Source: Taeniopygia guttata (Eukaryota; Chordata; Aves; Passeriformes; Estrildidae). Taken from it: 64,000 nucleotides of DNA. The stretch covers positions 10,460,063-10,524,062 of the forward strand of contig NC_133063.1 of NCBI RefSeq assembly GCF_048771995.1, in the 5' to 3' direction. A program made the translations under genes and the position numbers. This document shows, piece by piece, positions 47,195 to 59,046 of this stretch; positions within the stretch are counted from its first letter, which is position 1; each line of letters begins with the position of its first letter. The notes under the pieces were generated by a model. It ran no database searches and was not told the DNA's origin. It saw only the letters and a program-made list of their open reading frames with translations.

Positions 47195-49897
47195 CTAGGA
47201 ACTTTCTTCTTCTCCCATCCGGCGGCGTCTTCTCTTTGAAGCATCAGATACTTGCTTCTTGTCCCCTTCTGTTTGACCTGGATTCTTGGGGACAAAAGGT
47301 TTCACCCACTTCTGGGGAATCCACCGAGGGCCTGAGGGAGTAGCTACACACGCATAGCCACGACCCCAGGTTACAAGTTCATAGGGACCCTTGGTTTCCC
47401 AAGTTTCTGGATCCCTAATCAAGACCGGTGGATGCTGAGACAATTTAAACTGCTAGCCACTGTTAAAGTGACGTACAACCGGTGGACTCATATTTTCAAA
47501 TGAACAATTCAGAAAATTGATAGTAAACATAGCTTTACAGAGCTTCTCTCGTGGAGACATCCACGGAGCTGAGCTGTTTTGTTTTTTCAATACCTGCTTG
47601 AGCGTCTGGTGTGCACGCTCGACTACAGCTTGACCTGTGGGGGAGTGGGCAATGCCAGTCTTATGTTCCACTCCCCACTGCTGGAGAAATTCTAGGAACT
47701 CCTTGGATACATACGCTGGGCCATTATCTGTTTTGATCGTTTTTGGCACCCCCAATACTGAAAATGCTTGCACTAGGTGTTGTTTGACATGTGCAGCCTT
47801 TTGTCCTATATGAGCAGAGGCATACACTGCACCTGAGAATGTGTCCACGCTTACATGAACTCATTCAAGGCGACCAAAACTCTGAATGTGTGTGATGTCT
47901 GTCTGCCATACCTCACAGCTGCTAAGGCCTTTGGGGTTTACCCCCATGCCCAGCGATGGCACGGCCTGGAGCTGACAATTAGGACAGTTGGTCACAATGG
48001 CTCGGGCCTGACTCCGTGTTAGCTGGAACTGTCGAATCAAACCTGGTACGTTCTGGTGGTAATGCTCGTGACTCAGCTTTGCCTGTTGGAAAACATCAGG
48101 GAGACTTGCCTTTTCGACTGGTGCAGCGAAGGAGTCTGCTTTTCGGTTCCCCTCTGCAATCTCACCTGGCAAATCAGTGTGTGACCTCACATGCATCACA
48201 AAGAATGGATGTTCTCGGTGCGAGATTTAATAAATTAGCCTTGAGAGTAACCTGAAGAGATGTTCATTTTCTATTTCTCTGAGCACAGCCTGCTCCGCCC
48301 TGGACACTATACCTGCCACATAGGCAGAGTCTGTCACCAAGTTGAACGGCTCGGAAAACCTCTCACAAGCTCTCACCACTGCAGCCAGTTCAGCCACCTG
48401 GGGGGATCCCTCCACAAGCTCAATATCAGCTTCCCAATGCTAAGTCTGTGGATTTCTCCAAGTCATCACCGACTTATGGGAAGCCCCAGAGGCATCAGTG
48501 AACACTGTGAGAGCCCTGAGCGCCCTCCGGCTCCTTTTCTCTTGAGGAATCAGGTGGAATTCCTCATTGAACAACTTGTGAGACGGGGCATGGACTGATA
48601 TTTGTCCCCTATAGCTGTCCAGAGATAGCTGGAGACTGGCACTGCTCTGGAGCAAATGCTCAAACATCCCTTTAGTCAGTCTCTCAGGAGAGTTCCTTTC
48701 CTCCTTAGAAAGCCTGACTGGAAGGTGAATACATGCAAAGTCACACCCTGCTAATTCACACAACCTCACCCTGGCCTTCTGAATCAGCTTTGCTATCAGC
48801 TCTTGTGGCCTAGTGATGGTTTTGGATCTTTGGAACGGTAGGAAAACCCATTCTATGATTAAGAGTGGGTCCTTCTGCCCCTTGATCCATTGGAAAATCA
48901 ATCCATGCAGGTGTGGCAGGTTTCCTAGAACAATGAACTGGAAAGGCAGATTTGGGTCACACCTGTGTGCCTGCCTTTCTGACAAGGCCTTCTGTACCTT
49001 TTCGATTGCTGTCTTTGCCTCTGGAGTCAGTTCCCTGGGGGAGGTCAGCTCCCTCTCCCCCTTCAATAAATTGAAAAGAGGTTCCAGATCTTCATTCGTG
49101 AGGCCTAGCCAGGGCCTTACCCAATTTAAAGACCCACACAGTGAGTGGAGGTCTGCTAGTGTTCTGGGGTTGCAATTTATCTCCAATTTCTGTGGGACAA
49201 TAGTCCTTGCAGAAATTTCCAGGCCCAGGTATCTCCAAGGTGGCATTCTTTGAACTTTGTCTTCCTGCAATTTGAATCCAGCAGAGGTTAAAACTTTAAC
49301 CACTAGGTCAAGTGTATATTGGAGTATAGAGTCATTGGGACCACACACAAGCACGTCATCCATATAGTGTAGGATGATGGCATCCTTTCTCTCTGCACGT
49401 ACTGGAGACAGCAGTGCTGCTACATACTGTTGGCATATGAAAGGGCTGGATTTTAGACCTTGGGGCAAAACTTTCCAGTGGTAGCGCTTCATCGGGGCTT
49501 CTCTATTGACCGTGGGAACTGAGAATGCAAACCTCGGGACATCTTCAGGGTGCAATGGAATTTGGAAGAAGCAGTCCTTTATATCTAACACAGCCAATTT
49601 TCAGTCCTGGGGAAGCATAGCTGGACTCGGCATCCCCGGTTGGAGAGGTCCCATGTCCCCCACAATTTTGTTTATCTCTCTGAGATCGTGGAGCAATCTC
49701 CATTTGTCCTTCCCAGGCTTCTTTATTACAAAGACTGGGAAATTCCAAGGGCTGTCTGTTTCTTGCAGGTGTCCTTGAGCTACCTGCTCCTCCACAAGTT
49801 TTTCAAGCGCCTCGAGTGTTTCTCTACTCAAAGGCCACTGTGCTACCCACTTTGGGGTGTTATCCAACCACTTTAACTTGTGGGCATGGCGCTCCAC
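47195..49897 (-). pseudogene. pol: pol (reverse transcriptase, RNase H, integrase), five in-frame stops
   Basis: One reading frame carries the whole gene, interrupted by stops at 49,601-49,603 (TGA), 48,440-48,442 (TAG), 48,227-48,229 (TAA), 47,861-47,863 (TGA) and 47,453-47,455 (TAG), with no frameshift seen. Recognisable parts in order: RT fingers (FVIKKPGKDKWR), catalytic YMDD, RNase H (FTDASG, TDSAYVAG), the integrase zinc region (HEHYH...CPNC), integrase catalytic Asp (WQTDITH), Asp (KTDNGP) and Glu (VVERAHQTLK), and the integrase C-terminal domain (PYELVTWGRGYACV). Inactive as it stands. Confidence 0.93.
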
Positions 49898-49902
49898 AGT
49901 GG

Positions 49903-50834
49903 CTACTCCCGAAAATCCTGGGGTGTCTTAGGAATGATTAATTGGACTCCCCACTGGGACAGGGTGTCTCTCCCCCACAGAGGAGCCTTATAGTCTGCCA
50001 CAAACAGGCAAACACTTGCTGATTTCCCGTCAGGTCCCTCAATTTGCACTACATTTTAGAAATTTCTGCCAATGTAGTTCCTCCTATACCCTGAAGTTTG
50101 CCTGCCACAGGTTGCAATTCCCAGTGTGATGGCCACATGGTTTTGGGTATCACCGTGATGTCTGCACCTGTGTCCAGAACACCTTCCACCTGAAGGTGCT
50201 CTGACCCATGTGCTAGGTTGCATGCCATGGAGGGTTTATCCTCTCCTATTACTTCCGCCCAGTAGACTTCTGGAGATTTTCCTTCTACTGTGATTTCTAC
50301 TGGGACAGGAATGGCTTGTGCCAGAATTTGCCCCTTTTCTAGATAGAATGGAGGGTGCAAGCAACGTGCCAACAGCATAAGGCTGGATATTTTTCCCTTA
50401 CTAGTACTGGGAACTATTTCAATCTCAGGAGGTGTGTATGCTGTGTCCCCAATAACAAAATACTCACTGTCCAGTTCCATATCGTACGCCTGCAGGTCTT
50501 GTGAGTTGTTTGGCAGGTCCACTATAATGACTTTCCAATCAGTGTTTCTGAAATGAAATCCTTTGGCAGTCACTAGACGTGGCCGGCCTAGTGGCTGCCA
50601 AACCTTGTTAGTAATACATTTCACATTTTTATTTTTCTCTCTCCCCCCATCATAGTATCCACCCTCCCCCTTATTTGTTAAGAGAGAGGCATTGTCACAT
50701 TTGTGTCCCACTATATTTATATCTTTGCGCGTAGCAGTGGGCACGCGCTGTGCATTTAGTTTTTTTGTTTGTTGATCTGTCTCTGGTTCTGGTTCTGAGG
50801 ACAGTTCCTGGCAAAGTGTCCTGGTTTCTTGCAA
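49903..50834 (-). pseudogene. pro: pro region with a frameshift (dUTPase-like part and aspartic protease)
   Basis: The frame overlaps the end of gag, as expected for a frameshift-expressed betaretroviral pro. The first part (about 50,600-50,280) has a weak dUTPase-like look (KGQILAQAI), which I am unsure of. The protease active site is VLDTGADITVI, with the flap GIGGTTLAEI. The frame stops at 50,049, and the protease C-terminus (LWGRDTLSQWG) continues in another frame to a TAG at 49,903-49,905, so a single-base indel has broken the enzyme. Confidence 0.85.
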
Positions 50835-52554
50835 CGCAGGCAGATGATTTGCTGCAGCTGTTGTGATGATCTGGGTGGCTTCCTTGGGCTTGATGCAGCA
50901 GTGGCAACAGGCTGTAATTCTGCTGGTGCTCTATGACTGACAGAATTATCAAGCAGCTCTGCTTTCTTAGCGCAGGCCTCGATCATCTGGCCAAGAGTAG
51001 GTGCTGGATCAAGAGGAAGGCTGAGAAGAATCCTACGACAGGTCTCGTTGGCATTCCTCTGGGCCATTTCTTTAATCAACTCTGCTTGCACACTGGTGTG
51101 TTGCACCTGTTTTTCGACTTGGCTTCTCAAACGATCCACAAACTGCAAAAAACTCTCAGAAGGAAACTGTTTGATATTAATATAGCTGCATTCAACCTCA
51201 GTGCCTAGTAATTGATACAGCGTCTTTTCTGCAGCAGTACAGATTTTTTCCAAGACCGATCTAGATAACAGTCTGGTTTGTTTTTCTGGACATTGTATGT
51301 CTCCTGTCCCACACAAATGGTGTATTGTAAGGGGCTGGCCATCCGTGTCGGTGGCATCACTGGGTGTACGCTGTATTTCTTGCAAAACTGTTTCCAAAGC
51401 CAATTTCCACTTAATTTCCCATATCTCATATTCAGAGGATGTTAGTAAACATTTAAACAAATCAGTTATATCTTTTGGCACCATTTCATTTGAATTGAAT
51501 GTTGCCCTCATCAGACCCTTAAAAATCTCACTCGATCTCCCAAATTCTCTCCGAACTTTACAGATTTCTGTTTTGTCCGTGTATGGGAGAGGTTGGTATG
51601 TTCTTGTACCATTTCTTCTCCCTAAATAAACTACTGGAGCTATAGATGGTATAAATTCTTCGGTAGAGGCAGGCTTGTGTTCGTCCCGCGCTCCCCCCAC
51701 CCCGGTGAGGGGCAGCTCGCCCCCCTCCTCTCGGGCTGTCTGCTCTGCTATGCAGACTCGGGCCCCGCCCCGGCTCTGAGGCGCGGGGCTGCCGTGCCCT
51801 GCCCCCGCCCTGCTGTGAGCCACTGGGCTGCTGTCCCCTGCCTCCGCCCTGCCGTCCTCGGCACTGGGGCTCGGAGGAGTGCAGGGACCGGCCCCGACCC
51901 TGTTCCCGGGGCAACCCGGGGGCTGGGACTGATAAGGAGTTGCTATGGGAGATAAGCAGGCATCGGAGAAGGGAAGGGAGGAGGGGGTGGGGGAGAGGGG
52001 GAGGCGGAGGGCGGGGGAAGCAAAGGAATGCGAGTGGGAGGGGGAGTGGGGGGTGGAGCGGCCGGCGCCGGTAGAAGCACATGGCGGCCGCCATTATCTG
52101 GCCGCGTGTGCTCCACAGACGCCGCGCTGCTCTTTAAGACAAACTCCGGGCTGTATCTCTCAGAAAAACAAGGTGTCAGGGGGGAATAAGGGGTGGGTGA
52201 GGGGTTTTCAGGGCTGGGATATTTAGGAGGTGGGCAGGAAGGGGAAAATGGAGTGTTAGAACTGTGTTTCTGCATTTGCATGCTTTTTTCTGCTTCTAAA
52301 ATCTTTTTCTGTGCTTGTAAAAATATCGGAATAAATCGAGAAACTTTATGTTCACCATTTTCGACTTTTAAAGTTAATATCTGTCCAATTTGGTTCCAAA
52401 AAGCAAGCGAATTCAGGTCTTGCACAGTAAAATTTGGTATTTCTGTCTTTAGCCAGCACACAAAACGCAGGAGGAGCTTGTTAGGGAATGATACATCATT
52501 ATTGCTAAGATGTGTTAGTATACTCTTCTGTTCCAGTGAAATGTTAGTACCCAT
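50756..52554 (-). pseudogene. gag: gag (matrix, capsid, nucleocapsid), frame-broken
   Basis: The start at 52,554 reads MGTNIS, a typical N-myristoylation signal. The matrix-like frame runs through a proline-rich segment to a stop at 51,943-51,945. Capsid and nucleocapsid continue in a different frame (51,823-50,756), so at least one frameshift lies in the GC-rich proline region. The capsid part has a major-homology-region-like motif (FPSESFLQFVDRL). One CCHC zinc knuckle (CLRCKKPGHFARNC) is visible near the end; a second is not obvious. Confidence 0.9.
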
Positions 52555-53078
52555 GATTTTTAATTGTTTCACTGGTCTAGTCTCCACCAGAGCTAATAAC
52601 ACAGCACGAATTATTCGAATTTCCCTCCGTGGAAAACCCGAGCGGGGGGGCACAGGGGGAGGGGCGGTCGTCCCGCAGCTGCCGGGGCACCTTCAGCCCT
52701 CTCGTCCCGTGCCTGTTTCCCCCTGGAACGTGGATATACGCAGTCCACCGGTTCACGCTCACTTGCAGTGGGGCCCTGGCTCACCGTCCCGCAAGCAGCC
52801 CCCCGAGTCACTTATGGTAACCTCTCCCAGCCAGGTGCAATCCCGGGTGCCGCGTCGGAGAATTTACCAAGCCTGTGACTGCGGGATTCGTCTGTGAAAC
52901 CCTCTCTGGGGGTTCCCTCTCCAGTCGGCTCTTCCTGGGGTACACAAGCAGAGGTCCCCGACTGTCCTCGTGACTCAAAGCTTTTAAAGGCAGCTAGAGT
53001 ACCAGGGCAGTTGACTGTCCCAAAAGCTTTTGACTTCCACCGAAATAGGGGGTCCAGCTTCTTCGTGGGCTCAGAGCA

Positions 53079-53096
53079 GCGAACGTTGGGGCGCCA
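53079..53096 (-). other. Primer binding site of the provirus
   Basis: Two bases after the 5' LTR the minus strand reads TGGCGCCCCAACGTTCGC. The first nine or so bases match primer sites for tRNA-Lys (TGGCGCCC...), as in betaretroviruses. About 520 bp of untranslated leader separates it from the gag start. Confidence 0.85.
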
Positions 53097-53098
53097 AC

Positions 53099-53455
53099 TG
53101 TTATTTCCATGGTTTTCCCCCCCTCCATGCAGCCCCCCCGAATGAATCTGACTAGCTCAGAGATATGGGGCTGTGAGGGGAGGAAATAGCATGAGAGGGA
53201 AAAGTATTCAAAAGAGGCTCCTTACCCAGGGTGTTGGAACAGCTCTCTTTATTCTGTGGTGTCCATGGAGAGCAGGGCAAAAGAGGAAGAGCAGGAAGTT
53301 TCAGGGGTCTATATAGGTTTTGGACAGGGTGGGCACTCCTGGCTCCCCGCCAACCCCGTTGGGGCAGGGGGGAGGATTCAGGGGTTATCTTGATCAGAGC
53401 CACAGAGGCCCTAGGAAAGGGGGGACAAAAGGGTGTCCAGGAGCTCACCGTAACA
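53099..53455 (-). repeat. 5' LTR of the ERVK-like provirus
   Basis: 357 bp with TG...CA ends, paired with 46,412-46,766. It is the upstream LTR in the direction of proviral transcription, and the second ACAGCT duplication follows at 53,456-53,461. Confidence 0.95.
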
Positions 53456-53461
53456 ACAGCT

Positions 53462-54160
53462 CAAAGGAAGCAAGAGTAACACAAAACGGGCACCAAGCCC
53501 ATACACCCTGTATGCCAAGCTGAACACTGAGAGAGAACCAGGATGTGAGGAAAGCAAAGGCAGCGGGCCCTTTTGGCCAGCAGTGCTTCTGACTAAAGCC
53601 AATTTTAAATTTGCTTTTAAATCCTCTGGATGAAATTGTGCTTTGCTTATTTTGCTAATATCCCGGAGAGTTCCCTAAACTGGAATGCCTGTCATTCCTG
53701 CCCATTTACTGCATGGCTAACATCAACCAGCACATTGTAGGGCTTGCTGAAGGAAGAATAACACCTAGGTGGGGAGAAAAAGCCAAGTAACCAACCTGCT
53801 GCACACACAGCACACTGCTGCTGCACAATCCCAGCACCTCCAAGAAGCTTTTGGGGTCTGTGACTCACTTCTGGCAACTTCCTTGGGCACACATCGGAGA
53901 GTCACAGAGATCTGACTCTAATGGATGCACAGAAAGAAGGAAAAGGAAATCAAATCCCAGTGCTGGGCAACATAGAAGCTGCTGTGGGGAGGAAATCAGT
54001 GCAGCAAAATGGGCAAGTCCCACCTAAAAAGGAGGAGACCATGAGGCAGAGAGCAAAGAGCTCAGCCGGTGGGCACACCTTAGGAAGGCAGGCTCAGGGA
54101 AACAGAGCAACCACAAGCCATCGAAAGCTCAGAAGCTTCCTTCCAGGCTGCATATTGTCC
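53462..54160. other. Upstream flank of gene C beyond the provirus
   Basis: The first 150 bp or so (to about 53,610) is recognisably related to 20,280-20,400 upstream of gene A (for example the GGATGTGAGGAA...TTTTGGCCA...TTCTGA order), showing that the provirus split this flank. The rest has no recognised feature. Confidence 0.5.
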
Positions 54161-54540
54161 TGATGAAAATTCCCTCTGTGTGTCCGACTGAAAGTCAGGA
54201 CTGTTGCCGTGAGAGGAGTGAGGGAGAGGCAGCGGCCGCTTTCCCCTCGGCTCTGCGAGGCTCAGTTCGCGCGGGAACAGACGAAATGGCGACACGGGGC
54301 TCGGGTGCAAACACGTGTTCACTGTGGGAGCGTGTCCCGAGACCCCGGGGTACCGAGCAGGGCTCGGGTATAGCCCGTGCCGGGGGCGGGGGGGAAGCTG
54401 AGCCGCGGCCAACGGGACGGGAGGCAGGGGACAGGGGCAGGGAAACCCCGGGGGCTGCAACGGGAAAGCCGCGGGGAGGGGCAGGGACGGCCCGCCTGGT
54501 GAGGGGAAAGGCGGGGGGGCGGGGGACCATGCTGTGAAAG
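54160..54540. promoter_or_regulatory. CpG-rich island
   Basis: About 380 bp of very GC- and CpG-rich DNA with GGGGCGGGG-type boxes, contrasting with the flanks. It includes an ATG at 54,286 in a fair context followed by 84 open codons (Arg/Gly-rich), and longer proline-rich frames on the other strand; none resembles a known protein. It could be an orphan promoter or a captured first exon. It is not part of the inverted repeat, whose arm starts about 260 bp to the right. Confidence 0.5.
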
Positions 54541-54802
54541 TCCTTGTGGGTCTCCAGAAGCAGCCAGCTGGGTAGCAGCCGTATGAGGAAAAAAGCAGGG
54601 AGGGCAGCATGGCCTGGCTGGAAGATGCCCAGGCCTTATGCTCATTCGGAAATGCCAGCCAGTCCATGACTCAGATTTCTGATCCTCCCTCAGACCATCA
54701 TGTGCACAGCAGTGGTTGCAGAGTTGGTGAAGTCCAGCAGCACCTGGGAAAAGAGAAGCTGCAGATAATCCCTGGAAACAAATACCTGCTCCAGCAGGAG
54801 CA

Positions 54803-57800
54803 GTGAGTGTCCAGTAGGAAGGCAAGTTCTGCCGCGGGAACTAAGGCCAACATGTGGGAGTGAAGACTTGTGCAGTTTGGATCTGCATGAGCCACTGTGG
54901 AGGCCTGTGGGCCTGCTGGGGGACTTCTTGGGGCTATGCCCTGGAAGGATGTCCCCTAGACTTTAACCTTTCCTTTATCATATCCCCTAGACTTTAACCT
55001 TTAACCTTTCTCATGGACTCTAGTTTTTCATTTCAATGTAGATTGTTACATTATTAGTGATATTTAGTGATCATATAGTGATTATTTAAAATCATTTACT
55101 GTGCGATGTTTGGTGGCAATTGGTGGTATATTTGATGGTCATTTAAGTTTAAATTTCAGTTGTACAATATTTTGCAGACTTTATTTCCCAGTTTTCGTTT
55201 TCACGGCCGCGTGTCCCTGAACCCACTATCCCTGAGAAAGACAGGACTGGAGATGGAACCTGCTCAAGAGCACAGGCCAGCCACCAGCCATCTGCCATCT
55301 GCCCTCCCTTTCCGTGCCCATGCCAGGATGGCACTGGCCATGCCTCCCCGGATTCTACCCTAACCCATCTTGTGACAGCCCTCAACCCTGCTCCTGCTTT
55401 CCTGTTGTATTAGCAGTCCCCGATTTTTGTTGTAATTCATGTTTCAGAGATTCCCGATACAGGCCACCCTCAGAAGCCAGTCACCCCAGTTCTTTTATTT
55501 ATTTAGGCAGGAGAGTCGGCACCCTCCGGACAGCCGGATGAGCGACTCTGATGCCCCACAGGAGACCCGTGCCCGGCCATACCATAAGGTCCTCACAGGC
55601 TGGTCCCCCCTAAAGCCTTTTCTTTTGGCTTTTGTGTTTGGGGAAGGGCATCAGGGGAAGGTACCATCACCAGTCCTTTTGATTTTCTGTTCTCTTTTGA
55701 TTTATGGGTAAGTGAGGGGGAATGAATTGGCAGAGAGATGCCTGGGACTCGGGCCCTTAGAAGTGAGGAGAAATGAAAATTGTATTTACTTCTTGTTAAG
55801 TTATTCTCTGCAATATGAACTCACCTGTTTATTTTAGTTCTCAAGTTTAGTTCAAGTCTATGAAGTATTGTGTTGTTTTTAGTTAAGACAAGGTTATTAT
55901 TTTTACTAAGATTGTTACACCTTTCATTTTCAATAAAACCACAAAGGGGGAGTTGTGGGAGCTTGTCCTGGAGGGGATGGGCCATGAAGTGGCCACACAT
56001 CAGACAATCAATGAGCAACAGGAAGCCTCAGGAGAAGAAAAGCCACAATGGATGACACCCAGGGAACTTCTGGTGAGCTTATCATGGAGAGTAAAGGACT
56101 CTGGGACTGACTGGGAGTGGCCATGCAGATCAACAGCCGTTGATTGGCCAGATGGTTTCTGGAACTTTCTAGAACACGCTGGTTCCAGGCCTTCCCCAGC
56201 ACTGCTCAGCTGCAGCTCTGCAGCTCTTTGGCTTTGGACCAGCGTGTTTAACTGACTTCTCAGGTTCTGGGGCTGGCTTCATCCCAGCATTCAATTCCTG
56301 CTCTGCCCTGAGGCTGGCTATTATTTCAGGCTCCAAGGCAATTGGCAACTGATTCAGCTCCTTTTCTCACTGCTTGGCAACACAGAGCTCTCTGAGTCAA
56401 ACCTCCATGCATATGGATACCAGGCATGGTCCTGTATTGGGATTTTAAAAGTTTCTTCTACCAAAATTCATCTTTTCTCCACCAGTAACTGTGGATAGTG
56501 CTAGTTTTTCTCAGTCTCCGTCTCTCTTCAGGGCTGGACAAGCTTTCTATAGAAGCTTTTAGCAGGTCTGTCAGTAGAGAGCAGTTGATATCATTTTCTG
56601 CATGAGGGTCTATTACTTTTCTGCCAGAAGATAGCAGTCTTGACTGAAAATTTGTTTCTCCTTTATTATGTCATGAGCAGTTACTGCTGGATCAAATGCC
56701 CATGTCACCTCAAGAATACCCTGCTCATTGCGCCAGTTAAAATGTAAGGCCCCTAAAACGTTGCTCAGTGAGACACTTTAAAAGGACTTCAACTTGTTCA
56801 CGAACTCTGATGTAGAAAAGCAGGAGAATTACGGACAAGATGTTCTCAAGAGGTCGGAACAACACAAAAATCTTCCCTGGCAACTTTTGAAAATCAGAGA
56901 ACTTTGGCAAAACATTTAGAGCAGGAATCAATCAACATAAAGCATTCCATCAAGCATTAACTTAGTGTATTCAACTTAACAAATTCCAAGCCTGTTAGAT
57001 TTTAAGTTACTGAAAAATCTGCGAGAATGAAATTGGAAGAACAAAGAGGAAGAGAGAATGAGAGAAAATATATAGAAAAGAACCAACACATCTGCCATTC
57101 CTGGTTCCAGTGGTGTTCAGCTAATAGAATTCCAAGAGGAGGTAGGGCAAAGACATGTGGTTGCCACATAGCCTGAGTTAAAATCCCTTTGGCGTTCCTG
57201 GGGCCTTCCCCCACATGGGGCTGCCACTCACGTGGCCATTTAGGAGCTGGGTTAGGGGTTCCAGACACAGGGGTGGAGCATTGCCTCCGCTGTGCCAGGG
57301 ATCAGCGGCCACTGCTGGGCTGAGATACAGGCCTGGGAGTGTGGGGTGTACAGATCAGAGCATCACCTCTCCAGAGCGAGGCTTGATCTGCCCCTTTCCC
57401 CACATAAGCACCTGAAATGTTTGGAGCCAGCAATCTCTAGCCTCTCACAACAAGGTTTCTGGGCTCCTGTGCTTCTTGGCTCTTAAGACTCCAAAGACTT
57501 GTGGCTGGATATTAAGAAACCTGCAGTTTATTGCTTCCAAAAGAGGCAGCATGAGGGTTTCTTTTTCTTTCTAAGACCTTCCCTTCTTTCTATGTCCCCA
57601 GCCTGAGATAGTCCTTGTAACGCCTCTCCTCTCTCCCCTTCTCCACGACAATGGAGGGGGACAACGGAAAAACCAATCTATGAGAGGCCAGAAATGTTAG
57701 AAATGTGGCAATGTAGCAAGGAAAAAAAAAAAAAGCTGCACTATACAACAATAAAACTAAATTGTACAAAAGAGGTAATAAAGTAACAAACAAAGGTGAA

Positions 57801-58838
57801 GCGTCACATGGGGCCCCTGGAACAAGAAAATGGCGAAACCTTACAGAATGATTCTGATGGTAGATGGGCACTGCTGGTGCTGCCTGGAGCAGCTGTGGGC
57901 CTGCAGTGGCAGTTTCCTGCTCCCTCTCTGCAGCACTGGTGGTGGCAGGGGCGATGGTGATGGGTGTCTCTCCCTGCACAGCTCTGTTTGGCACTGCCGC
58001 TACCATCAGTCCCCCACGCTGGGCGTGCGCGTGGGAATCGGATCTGCCGCTCCACTGCCTCTTCCTACCACCCTGCTGGGCTCCACTGGGCTTGGCTGGA
58101 CTCCCTTTTGGCTTGGCTGAACTCACTTGGTATCAGTGTCACCAATCTGGGCTGCACGGTTCTGCTGGAGCGGAAAAACAGTCCCACGTGCCACCCTGGC
58201 CCTGATGGTTTCAGTTGTGTGTCAGAGCTGTCACTTCCGTGCCACTCACCTCAACCCCGTGGCCTAAAAAATACTGTGGAAGGACAGAACTGGAAGGGAA
58301 ATGGTGGTGGTGCTTTGGTCCCAAGGCCTCTCTGCTAGAGGGAGCCAGAAAGAAGGATCCCCCTTGCATTTGTGGTCATGGCATTTCCCTGCTGAAATCA
58401 CACCCATGGCTGTGATGTAAAATGAATAAACAGTACTGAAAGATCCATGACCTGGTCTCTGTAGCTAGGAGAAACCTCAAAATGTAATTGAAGTAGTGCT
58501 TCTCCTTGTTTGCTGCTTTCCTGAACTGAGCAAGGTCCAACTGGAAGAAGCCTTCTGGTTTTTGCTCAGAAGCATTAGTGGCCAAAGAGCACTGATGTAG
58601 TTCCTCACATCCCACTCTCTTCTTAGTGCTCAACTTCTCCGGGTGGGCTATAGGGGATTAGTGTGTTCTTGGAGTTACTCTTAGATGCCTTGAGCAGTAG
58701 CTTATGGACTAGGAGGGCTTTTTGTCTTGCTTTGTAGCAGAGGAGAGCTTTGCAGGCTTATTTTGGCCTGAGCTGTAGGGAAGATCTGGTTCCCTGCACT
58801 CTGTGAGTTCACAAACCAGCCCAGGGTGGCTGCTATTG
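54803..58838. other. Upstream block of gene B inside the right arm
   Basis: Mirror of 20,115-24,130. It contains a PPT/LTR-start-like AAAGGGGGAGTTGTGGGAGC at about 55,943 and the 178-codon minus-strand frame at 58,126-57,590 that pairs with 20,827-21,216. No gene is recognised, and decayed LTR material is the likeliest content. Confidence 0.35.
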
Positions 58839-58877
58839 TGATGTCAGGGGCCGCATCCCAGCGTTGCCAAGGCAAAG
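58839..58877 (+). promoter_or_regulatory. Proximal promoter motifs of gene B (CRE-like plus X-box-like)
   Basis: TGATGTCA (58,839-58,846) and GTTGCCAAGGCAAAG (58,863-58,877) lie about 170-210 bp before the start codon, with the same sequences and the same 16-base gap as in gene A. The TGATGTCA context GCTGCTATTGTGATGTCA is also found at gene C. Confidence 0.5.
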
Positions 58878-59046
58878 TTGCTGTGCCCAGGCCCGGCAGG
58901 GCTCAGTGAGCAGAGCAGCTCTGTGGCACGCTGACTGCAGGCGGAACCTGCTGATCGCCGAGGTCTCTGCCAGCAGGACTCGCAGGATTTTTGGTTTTTC
59001 CCCGCAGGCGTTGTCTGGTGCAGACTTGGGCAGCGCTGCTCAGGCC

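Larger units (their letters stand above)
46412..53455 (-). mobile_element. Endogenous betaretrovirus-like (ERVK) provirus, defective
   Basis: Two LTRs, a 6-bp target duplication, a tRNA-Lys-type primer binding site, gag, pro, pol and a stub of env lie in that order on the minus strand. Every gene is broken: a gag stop and frame change, a one-base shift in pro, five in-frame stops in pol, and deletion of almost all of env. It cannot produce virus on its own. It is inserted into the upstream region of gene C, whose homology with the gene A upstream flank resumes on both sides. Confidence 0.96.

Noticed and set aside
54080..54667. 195-codon minus-strand proline-rich frame
   Set aside because: GC-rich CpG-island sequence opens long frames on both strands; no motif, splice context or conservation supports it.
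24130..54803. Inverted repeat as a simple assembly artefact
   Set aside because: About 3% divergence, different CAG lengths and several amino-acid changes are more than expected from two reads of one locus, though long-read confirmation is still the decisive test.
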